NCBI GenBank assembly: GCA_009663005.1
Contig: CM018906.1
Location: 14,009,841 to 14,039,252 of the forward strand
Reading direction: 5' to 3'
Length of the DNA stretch: 29,412 nucleotides
DNA from: Actinidia chinensis
Lineage: Eukaryota; Streptophyta; Magnoliopsida; Ericales; Actinidiaceae
Below are positions 22,873 through 29,412 of the stretch, piece after piece. The position numbers and the translations under genes were made by a program. The notes below the pieces were generated by a model that was not told the origin of the DNA, searched no databases, and saw only the letters and a program-made list of their open reading frames with translations. Position 1 is the stretch's first letter. Every line of letters starts with the position of its first letter.

Positions 22873-23875
22873 AAGATACTTTCCTCTTAAAAGTATTGAT
22901 CAATTCCCATATTGAGCCCTCAAACAAAAACTTTTCTAACTTTGACGTTAACTATTTAATTCGTTACAAACAACACCAAGCACTAGCAACATCCAATTTA
23001 TTATCGATTTGGGCGCCACAGACCCCACTTAAGCGCCATGTAAGCAACCAGATTCAAAACAAAAACCAGAATTCGGACATGAAAGTAGGATCACTACCAC
23101 AAACCACTACAATCCACATTCTACCTATATCATCCCCACACCCATACTAAACCCACACGCAAAACCAAACCCCAAACACCCCATCAAAAACACCGACCAA
23201 TCAAACCATCAACCAAATCAGCACCCAAAAGACACATAGCAAAAACACACATACAGAGAGAGCGCGGGGTGTGTGGGGGGGTGTGTGGTGTTGGTTCGAT
23301 TTCAACCACAATAATTCTATTGATGCGGTGGCGGGTGTTTGATTCAGACGGTGGTGTACACGGTTCAGTCGACGTCGGTTTTGATTCATGCGGTGGTGAT
23401 GCTATTCTTTTGGTGGTGGTTGATTCAAGCGGTAGTACATTTATGGTTTAGGCTTTCTCACTCGCGTCTGTGTGTGATTGATGGTGTGATGGTGGATTCG
23501 GTTGGACGGTGGTGTGGGTGTGATGGGGGTTTGTATCTCTCTCAACTATTTCCTTTTCTGTCTATATGATTTATGACGGTGTTTGTGGTGGACCAATTGT
23601 GGCGTATCTGGTGGGTAAGTAGGTGATTTGATGGTTATGGTGTTTGTGGCGGTTGTGGTGGTTTTGGTGTATAGGGGGTGGGTCTCGTCTCTTTCTCTGA
23701 TCCCTTGCGGTAAGGTGGAAGGGTTTGTAATTTGTATTATTTGTGACTTGGTGATTTTGCATTTCCCGCGTATAAGTTTGGATGGTATCAATGCTTGGTT
23801 TTGCTTGTTCAATTATTAAATAGATTAAGGGCCAAATTGGGAATCGGTTAATACTTTCAGGGGGGCAAGTGTATT
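22873..23875. mobile_element. ~1.0 kb foldback element with ~48 bp terminal inverted repeats
   Basis: The left end (22873-22921) contains AAAGTATTGATCAATTCCCA followed by an AT-rich spacer and GAGCCCTC. The complement of the right end (23829-23875) contains GAAAGTATTAACCGATTCCC, then AATTTGGCCCTT. These align over about 48 bases with several mismatches. The interior is low-complexity: CCACC/CAACC-rich in the left half and GTGGT-rich in the right half. There is no transposase and no clear target-site duplication. It may be a MULE-like or foldback transposon; the class is not certain. The outer limit of the palindrome (23709) falls inside this element. Confidence 0.55.
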
Positions 23876-24339
23876 TGTGGAATGCGTGAAAAACGAAGGC
23901 CCTATTTAAATCATTTGAAAATATTCACCAATTTTCCATCCTTTCCATTTTTCTCCAAAAGTTTCCTTATATTCATTTGCCTAGAAAAGTGTATAGAAAT
24001 GGTACAGTGGAAGTGTAATTTTGTAATTTTTTAAAACAAAAAAATTATTTAATTTTTCGATCGACTTGCACGTAATTTTCAGAAACTATTTTTGAAAAAA
24101 AAAATATTACTTCTTTCCTTTTCATATAATATTTATTTTTTAACATAAATAATTTTTCTAAAGATGTCATTTTTAATATTTTCTGAATATGGTTCCATTC
24201 TAAAAAAGAATTATCATAAAAAAAAATTTTCAATGTAAAATGTTAACTTAAATGTAACTGTTGAATTTAATCATTTTCCTTTTCGTCTAACCAAATCTCA
24301 ATCAAACCACATAAGCATTAGGGGGTGCGTATAAATTAC
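23876..24339. other. Single-copy AT-rich stretch, no gene
   Basis: This lies outside the visible palindrome and outside the foldback element. It is rich in A and T runs. A 62-codon minus-strand frame at 24045-24233 is compositionally like chance sequence. The end nearest 24339 would be intron if the neighbouring exon were intact. Confidence 0.4.
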
Positions 24340-24777
24340 CATCCCTTGATTTTGCAAAACACTCCTAGCCATACTTGCAATCTCTTTGAGTCGCCGCACT
24401 CTGTCATTTCTCCTTCTCCGTCTCCGTCTCCGCTGCGCTTCACTCTCCGCCGGAGCCACATCGTAAAACACCGGAAAACTACAGGGATCTACTTCTTGTT
24501 CACTGTCTCCAGAATCGTTTGGACCTCGAGATGCGTAATCTTTCGAGAACACGATCGCTGACCATCTTCAATTGCTTGATCACTCGCCGTAACTCGGAAT
24601 TATGTTCTTTGACCTCCTGATTTTATCATCGTCTTGATCGTTTTAGAATTCGCCGTTCTGGCGTGGTTAGAGGCAGTGGTGAAGGTTTTTTTTCAGTGGT
24701 CTAATCCTCGAAAGTTCCCTGAAAATGTCGTAGTTGATTTGAATTCGAGCTGGAGCGGAGAGAACTGGAGTAGCCAT
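24340..24777 (-). pseudogene. Diverged third copy of the broken first exon
   Basis: I do not recognise the family. ATG is at 24777 and begins MATPVLSAPARIQINYDIF; the copy ends with the segment RRLKEIASMARSVLQNQ just before a GT donor (GGATGGTAA). Between them the frame changes: the first frame stops soon after PLKKNLHHCL, a second frame carries a heptad-like charged segment (EVKEHNSELRRVIKQLK) and VSDRVLERL, and a third carries a Cys-Ser-Phe-Pro segment, an Arg-rich run and VLQNQ. Since the related copy at 11227-11717 breaks at different places, pieces of the ancestral exon can be seen in each. The family probably had a short helical charged domain near its N-terminus. Further exons should lie below 24340 but nothing coding was seen there, so this is likely a gene fragment. 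Confidence 0.6.
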
Positions 24778-24885
24778 TGAAAGAATAGAGGAGAGAGGAT
24801 TATTGGGAGTGGAGAAGATTTGGGGGGTGAAAACACTTACTTTTTTATCATCTTCTAATTCCAGATCAATCAACCCAAGATTTAC

Positions 24886-24970
24886 GTTTCGGCTAATAAA
24901 TAAGATTTTACGTGTTTCGGCCAATCAATAAAATCTCCGTAGTTCGGCCAATACATAAGTGTTTCGGCCA
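24886..24970 (-). repeat. GTTTCGGCCAAT short tandem repeat upstream of the broken exon
   Basis: GTTTCGGC(C/T)AAT-like units begin at 24886, 24914, 24942 (as GTTCGG) and 24961, spaced 28, 28 and 19 bases. The array lies 110-190 bases upstream of the ATG at 24777. The central copies of the exon have a CT microsatellite there instead, so this repeat arose or was inserted after the copies separated. Confidence 0.75.
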
Positions 24971-25021
24971 TGGTACTTACGTTCACAGTGGGCATCAATA
25001 ATCCAATGAGCATTACAAAAT

Positions 25022-25030
25022 GATATAAAG
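25022..25030 (-). promoter_or_regulatory. Weak candidate TATA box for the 24777 start
   Basis: On the minus strand this reads TTTATATCA, about 245 bases before the ATG. It is a poorer match than the TATA box of the central copies and is offered only because of its position. Confidence 0.25.
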
Positions 25031-25512
25031 GAGAAGAATCACACTCAACTCACCTTCCTCTCATCACACCATTCTCAGAATCCTACTTTTTTTTATATTC
25101 ATGATAGACTTATAACCTGATACTTATTATTATTATCCTATCGAGGTAGAAAATCTATTCTAAATCAAAGACTAACTCAAAAGTTCTCATCTTTTTATGA
25201 GTCTAATTGACTCAAAAGTTCTACTCTCATATGAACATTCCATATGGACCACCTGAGCATAAACCAAATAATGGTGGGCTGAACTTCAACAAGCAAATGA
25301 AACCATGTTAGTGAATTTGATTCAGTGGTTTTTAAAGTCAAGAAATAAACGTGGGAATAATAGGTGTTTTGTGTATTTATATTGTTAGTGGGTACAAGTC
25401 CTTGAACTCTTGCTAGAGGTGGAAGATGGCCCAAATTATCACAGTCTGGAATAAGTTGGTTTTATTCGCAAACCACCCACTTCCTCAATTGCCTACTTAA
25501 AAATGTGGGGTG
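25031..25512. other. Single-copy stretch before the retrotransposon, no gene
   Basis: It includes a short direct repeat, GACTCAAAAGTTCT-like, at about 25172 and 25210. A 79-codon minus-strand frame at 25195-25434 shows no domain. Nothing else was supported. Confidence 0.4.
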
Positions 25513-26018
25513 TGTTGGTTCAAGCCCATCCTGGATGAGTCCAAGCCCACTTGATGAGTCCAAGTCTAGAAGCCAAAGCCCCTGTCCTTAGCCCTAACCC
25601 GTTGGAGTTCATATGAAGTGTCCATGGACGGTGAACCGCTTGAGTTATCTAGAACTTTTGAGCGTGTTTTATCCCTCTTTGTTTTCCTAGTTTAGTTAGG
25701 ATATGATTCGGTATTCTGTTAGAAGTCTACCACGTCCTTCCCTTGGTTTATAAAGGGAGGGTAGGGTGCTTCTATTTTCAACTTGCGTGTGCTATGGGCT
25801 TGAGAGTAAGTGCTGGAGGTGAGATTGAGAGGCAAGACAGAAGATAGATTGTGAGAGAGGTTGTGATTGAGCGATCCGAGTCTCCTCAGTTGTAATCCAT
25901 TCGTTCGATAGTGGCTGTTGATTTCTCTCCGTGGATGTAGGCAATCGTTGGCCGAACTACGTAAATCTTGATTGTTTTTTGTGTGTGTGTGATCGGTGAT
26001 TTCGTTTTGAGCACAATA
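25513..26018 (+). repeat. 5' LTR
   Basis: About 506 bp, aligning along its length with 28811-29314. It starts with TGTTGG and ends at GAGCACAATA, where the right copy has GAGCATAACA, so the 3' terminal CA has mutated here. It contains the short internal repeat GATGAGTCCAAG near its start. A TATA box lies at 25748-25755. Confidence 0.85.
25748..25755 (+). promoter_or_regulatory. LTR promoter TATA box
   Basis: TTATAAAG lies in the middle of the 5' LTR, and the corresponding position in the 3' LTR (29051-29058) reads CTATAAAG. Conservation in both LTRs supports a role as the element's own promoter, marking the U3/R border shortly downstream. Confidence 0.65.
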
Positions 26019-26020
26019 AT

Positions 26021-26032
26021 TGGTATCCAGGC
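26021..26032 (+). other. Primer-binding site for initiator Met-tRNA
   Basis: TGGTATCCAGGC follows the LTR after two bases. Plant copia elements usually have TGGTATCAGAGC here, so this site has a few changes but keeps the TGGTATC core and the downstream CCTAGGTC context. Confidence 0.8.
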
Positions 26033-26171
26033 CCTAGGTCGATGCGATTTCGGAACCCAAGTCGAAATTCAGGTGCCCGCGAAAGTACTCAAAATTAATT
26101 TCTAATTACACCAAGATGTTCCTCTCGTCGATACGAAGCTCCAGCACCAAACCACGTCGGAAACGGAGTCC

Positions 26172-26350
26172 GGACGCGCCCTCACGCGCCACCTGAACAT
26201 CGGCGAGTGAGATCAGTCTCAGTCACGCGCCCTGGGAGGTCCCACGCGCCCGCACGGGCCGGGGAGGAGTTTGCACGCGCAGCCACGCGCCTGTACGCGT
26301 GCCCATGCGCTGCCACGCGCCGGAGGGGTGTAGTTCACGCGCCACGCGCC
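26172..26350 (+). repeat. CACGCGCC-rich CpG-dense tract in the element leader
   Basis: ACGCGC or a one-base variant occurs about ten times, irregularly spaced. This is a striking GC- and CpG-rich island in an otherwise AT-rich window. Its role, if any, in the retrotransposon leader is unknown. Confidence 0.85.
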
Positions 26351-26393
26351 AACACATGCGGGCTGACGGTTGACCGTTGACCCATTGACGGTA

Positions 26394-26610
26394 AATTATA
26401 GTTTTAGCCCCTGAATTTTTTAGTAATTATAGTTTGGTCCCTAGAGTTACTGATAATTATAATTTGGTCCCTAAGGTTTTGGATATTTTTAATTTGGTCC
26501 CAGAACTTTTAATTTTGTCAATTTGACCCTAGAACTTTCTGATTTTGCATATGGTTTCCAAAGTTTATGATTTGATAGTTTATCCTTTTCCTGAGGTTTC
26601 TGGCATTTCC
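26394..26610 (+). repeat. ~31 bp tandem repeat (TTTGGTCCCTA type), about 7 copies
   Basis: Units start near 26394, 26425, 26455, 26486, 26517, 26547 and 26579, a spacing of about 30-32 bases. The first copies share AATTATARTTTGGTCCCTA; later copies decay to ATTTGACCCTAGAAC and GGTTTCCAAAG. The period is close to three turns of the DNA helix, though this may be coincidence. It lies in the presumed leader before gag. Confidence 0.85.
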
Positions 26611-26639
26611 AAATTCACCGCGGGGTTTGTTTTTCGGAG

Positions 26640-27760
26640 ATTTTACTACTTCTATTTGGGAAAATAGATGGCATAGCATAATTTGGGATCGATGATCTTA
26701 CTTTCAGCTATGAATGATGCATATAGAAAACCAAGGAATGGAGGACATCCATTTTATAAGGATTTGCACACCCTTTTGAGAATAATGAGACAACTGTAGC
26801 GCCGAAGGATGAGGAATGAAGAAATGGATGAACAGAAGACGTTGGGCAATCATACAGTGCATTGGACACGGGTTTCCAACTATGTAGCACATGAGCCATG
26901 CTTATGAGACAAGTGCTTCCTCATCAAGTTTGGCTCAAGTGTTCCAACTTGCACCTGTAGCACATGTGAGACAATGCGAGATATCTCGAACAAACCTTAT
27001 GATGAGGAAGCATGTGAAGTTGAAGTTTTTTAGAGAGAGACTAACATGACAGAACATACGAGGCTAGTTCTAGAATTTGGTCAATTCAATTGACTCAGTG
27101 TTGACTTACAGTTTGACGACACGAGATGCGAGACCTTATTAGTTTTGAGTCCTTGCCAAATAGTTGGGAGACATTGTGGTTTCTCTCACAATTTAGCGCC
27201 GAATGGAAAGTTGACTATGAGGCGCCGTCTTGGCATCAGCTTTTTTTCACTTTTTTCTGACTTTTTGGCTTAATATATGCAAAAAAGCCAATCAGGAGTT
27301 GGCTTTTTTGCTTTTTTTGCTTTTGTTTTTTTTGCTTAGTTTTAGTAAGGAAAGTCACAAAGAAAAAAGTCAAAAATTCTTCTTGGCCTTATTGGTAGTA
27401 AGCTAAAAAAAACGTTGGCTTTTAAGCATTACCAACGGAGCCTGGTATGGTCAGGGATGCCTTGTTCATGAGAGGCGCGGATAGGAGAGATGGATGGGTT
27501 CGACCGATCAGAAGTGAGTTGCACCCTAGTCTCAGAGGAAAGAGGAAATAGGTCGAGGTCAAGGAAGAGATCATCACAAAGGTACTGTGAAAAGGACCGG
27601 TGAGGTCACAAAACAGATAGGTCACACTGTTAGGTTGGCTTTATGTGCAACCAGGAAGGGCATATCAAGAGGGATTGTCCAAGTATAAAGCAACATGATC
27701 AGTCTTCATATACAAGCAGTCGCAACAATGATGCTGTGGATGAGATGAGATTCACTTTCT
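26640..27760 (+). pseudogene. Decayed copia gag with zinc knuckle, split by a MITE
   Basis: Gag forms the virus-like particle and binds the element RNA. Recognisable pieces, in different frames because of indels, are EMDEQ-like sequence around 26816, LMMRKHVKLKFF at 26996-27031, then an open run at 27100-27219 reading VDLQFDD through LAPNGKLTM, which matches the usual copia gag pattern of a hydrophobic-acidic block followed by 'LL-L--SW' and 'L-----V--AL'. After the inserted MITE (27220-27443) gag continues with VRDALF and a basic region. The zinc knuckle at 27637-27678 reads CNQEGHIKRDC after its first Cys codon has become GGC (Gly), with a TAG stop just before it. The gene is non-functional: frameshifts, stops, the insertion and the lost Cys. 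Confidence 0.8.
27220..27443 (-). mobile_element. 224 bp hAT-like MITE, family copy 2, nested in gag
   Basis: On the minus strand it begins AGGCTCCGTTGGTAATGCTT, and its other end, read inward on the plus strand, begins AGGCGCCGTCTTGGCATCAG. It is the same family as 10270-10489. It splits the gag reading between LTM and VRDAL; TATG occurs immediately before the left end and shortly after the right end, possibly the rest of a target duplication. The MITE therefore inserted after the retrotransposon. Confidence 0.85.
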
Positions 27761-27779
27761 CCTAGCAGCATCGGAAGAT

Positions 27780-28170
27780 AGAAAGTCGATTGGGTACTTG
27801 ATCAGCAGTGCTTTACCACTTGTGCACGAGATAGAGGGTGTTCTCTACATATACACCATGCGAGGGACGTTATGGATGGCAAAACAACATAGCTAGCAGA
27901 GTTTGTTGGCAAAGGATCATTCCGGTTACCGCATGACAGACGGTAGGGCTGGTGTCGTTGACTGGGTAAGGCATGTTCCTAATCTACGAAAACATTTAAT
28001 TTTCTAATTGGGATGCTATCGAGTTCAAATGGGATGTAGCTTTGACGCTAGTGGAGGAACTCTGAGAGTTTCAAGGAAAACAATGAGATGCCTGTAGGGG
28101 AAAGGAAGCCTTGAGGGGCTATACTGTGGAGGGGATTGTCCAGACAGGGGAAGTACTGTCCGACAGGGGT
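27780..28170 (+). pseudogene. Decayed copia protease / pre-integrase fragment
   Basis: The start reads WVLDQQ at about 27793, at the place where copia proteases carry the active-site pattern W-LDSG/LDSA; the serine or glycine after the catalytic Asp is replaced. Further pieces are DVMDGK, then RHVPNLRKHLIF at about 27968-28003 and GTLRVSRKTMRCL followed by GLYC at about 28056-28131, which match the conserved segment between protease and integrase. Several stops and frame changes separate them. No integrase HHCC motif follows. The antisense frame at 28025-28663 (212 codons) overlaps this and is considered a shadow. Confidence 0.7.
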
Positions 28171-28795
28171 CCAGTGTATTAGCAAAGAAGAGTGGACAAT
28201 GGAAGCAATCGTTGCACAGAGCTACGACCAGCAAGCGCCATGGGTACTTGGGGGATCCGTAATGGTACCGAGGATCCAGAAGTGAGTGTGGTACAAGAGT
28301 GTAGGGAGATGTTTGAGATATGTACGGACGTCTGGACCAGACAGAGTGGTGACAATTAGTGACAGGATTGTCCATAGAAAAGCTCAGAGAAAGGAGGACA
28401 AAAAGTCGATTTGAAAAGTGTATAGGGAAAGGCGCGGCGGACGCCGAAGCAAGTCTCTTCGCCACTCGATTGATCAGTGGCGGTGATCTCTCCAGTTGTG
28501 CGCACACAAAGAGGAGAGCATGGAGCCATGACAAAACTTGCAAAGTGACGTACTTTGCGGGCAGCACACCCCGGTGGGGGGTTGGTGAGGAATCCCAGTG
28601 GGGGGGTGCAGGGGCAACATCCGGTGAGAAGGTGCAGACACTTCGGGTGAGAGGTGCATACACTTCGGTGGAAAGTGGAGTAGTCCGTTAATGAGGGCTA
28701 AGTATATAGGATGCGGTCTTGCAGTCTTATGGGAGAGCTGGATCAGAAAGATGTCAGGAAGGACAACTTGAAGAACATCGGATACCTACAGTGAG
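28171..28795 (+). other. Unassigned 3' interior of the retrotransposon
   Basis: It carries a 110-codon plus-strand frame at 28359-28691 with basic and Gly-rich composition and no recognisable domain. G-runs at 28573-28607 could form G-quadruplexes. In an intact copia element this place would hold integrase, reverse transcriptase and RNase H; none of their motifs (for example YVDD) was seen, so most of pol is deleted. Confidence 0.5.
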
Positions 28796-28809
28796 GCTGG
28801 AGGGGGAGA
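28796..28809 (+). other. Polypurine tract
   Basis: GCTGGAGGGGGAGA, interrupted by CT near its start, immediately precedes the TTGTTG start of the 3' LTR. This is the expected position for plus-strand priming. Confidence 0.8.
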
Positions 28810-28810
28810 T

Positions 28811-29314
28811 TGTTGAGGTCCAGCCCATCTAGATGAGTCCAAAGCCACTTGGATGAGTCCAAAAGTCCAGGAGCCCAAGCCCTTAGCCCGGTGGAGTAGT
28901 TAATAGAAGTGTCCATGTGTGACGGTGAATGTTGAATGAAACTCTCGAGTTATCTTAGAACTCTTTGAGAGTGTTTATCTTTTTGTTTTCCTAGTTAGAT
29001 AGGATAATAATTAGTATTCTTAGGAGTCTACCACCTCCCTTCCCCTTGGTCTATAAAGGGAGGGAGGGTGCTTAATTTTCAACGTCATTGTACTGTTGGC
29101 TGAGAGGCATGTTGTGGTGAGATTGAGAGAAAGACAGAGAGATTGTGATAGGGTGTGAGTTTGAGTGATCGAGTCACCTCAGTTTAATTCATTCGTTTGA
29201 TGTGGATTTGTTGATTTCTCTCCGTGACGTAGGTATCGTTTGTTGCCGAACCACGTAAATCTTGTTTGTCTTTTGTGTGCGTGTGATCGGCGATTCGTTT
29301 TTATGAGCATAACA
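28811..29314 (+). repeat. 3' LTR
   Basis: About 504 bp, aligning with 25513-26018 over its whole length. In the first 60 bases roughly ten differences can be counted by eye, so the LTRs are well diverged. It keeps the terminal ACA lost in the 5' LTR. A TATA box lies at 29051-29058. Confidence 0.85.
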
Positions 29315-29412
29315 GGGTTGGGGAGGGCTTGTGATGGGGGAACTGGGTGGGTGGGCTTGCGATGGCTGGGGTAGGGGTTGGGAGCGTCGGCAATGGTGCG
29401 TGAAGTGGTAGA
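29315..29412 (+). other. G-rich flank after the retrotransposon
   Basis: Dominated by GGGTTGG and GGGTGG motifs up to the window end. It may be low-complexity repeat or the edge of another element; no coding signal. Confidence 0.4.

Larger units (their letters stand above)
11913..23709 (-). repeat. Right arm of the giant inverted repeat
   Basis: Reverse complement of 1-11812. The match runs to 23709, which pairs with base 1, and the sequence then continues into DNA present once in this window. Clear differences from the left arm include substitutions near 23298-23325 (left 385-412), indels near 21200-21300 (left 2400-2510), and changes near 13300-13390 and 13490-13590 (left 10120-10420). Everything annotated in the left arm has a mirror copy here; the main ones are listed separately. 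Confidence 0.97.
25513..29314 (+). mobile_element. Decayed, non-autonomous Ty1/copia-type LTR retrotransposon
   Basis: The element is bounded by two LTRs of about 505 bp with TG...CA-type ends (TGTTG at the start, ATAACA at the end of the right copy). Next to the left LTR is a primer-binding site for initiator Met-tRNA, and before the right LTR is a polypurine tract. The interior holds a repeat-rich leader, gag with a zinc-knuckle remnant, and protease/pre-integrase sequence. There is no recognisable integrase core, reverse transcriptase or RNase H in the remaining ~0.7 kb. At 3.8 kb, including a 224 bp MITE, it is shorter than a typical ~5 kb autonomous copia element. The flanks GGGTG (25508-25512) and GGGTT (29315-29319) may be a worn 5 bp target duplication. 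Many LTR differences imply an old insertion. Confidence 0.85.

Noticed and set aside
28025..28663. 212-codon open frame on the minus strand, the longest in the window
   Set aside because: It lies antisense to the protease/pre-integrase remnant and the GC-rich 3' interior of the retrotransposon; its composition is explained by that, and no domain is seen.

Overview
The window looks like nuclear DNA from a flowering plant, probably a eudicot. It is AT-rich, full of short non-coding transposons and microsatellites, holds an old LTR retrotransposon with a plant Ty1/copia-type primer-binding site, and has a plant-style exon start (TATA box, CT-rich leader, ATG, GT splice donor). I found no intact protein-coding gene and no RNA gene. 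The species cannot be told from the sequence.

Layout. (1) Positions 1-11812 and 11913-23709 are reverse complements of each other (position p pairs with about 23710-p, or 23711-p near the centre), separated by exactly 100 Ns. Almost everything in the first 23.7 kb is therefore present twice, in opposite orientation. The two copies differ by scattered substitutions and many 1-2 base indels, partly clustered. The simplest reading is two allelic or redundant contigs scaffolded head-to-head; a real giant inverted duplication remains possible. (2) Each arm carries, from outside to inside: a GTGG-rich foldback element, a 65-68 bp tandem repeat, a GGATAA-rich MITE, a CT/GA microsatellite zone, a C-rich foldback repeat, a roughly 105 bp degenerate repeat, a TATA-bearing segment with a 24 bp duplication, a GTGG-cored MITE, a 220 bp hAT-like MITE and, next to the gap, the broken first exon of an unidentified gene. 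(3) From 23710 to 25512 the sequence is single-copy here. It completes the foldback element and holds a third, diverged copy of the broken exon on the minus strand, with a GTTTCGG repeat upstream. (4) From 25513 to 29314 lies a decayed Ty1/copia-type LTR retrotransposon with both LTRs, PBS, a repeat-rich leader, gag with a damaged zinc knuckle, a protease/pre-integrase remnant and a polypurine tract, but no recognisable integrase core, reverse transcriptase or RNase H. A MITE of the family seen in the arms is inserted inside gag. (5) The last 98 bases are G-rich flank.

Nothing forms a working pathway. The window is a transposon-rich intergenic landscape whose main interest is the giant palindrome, the repeated gene fragment and nested transposon history.
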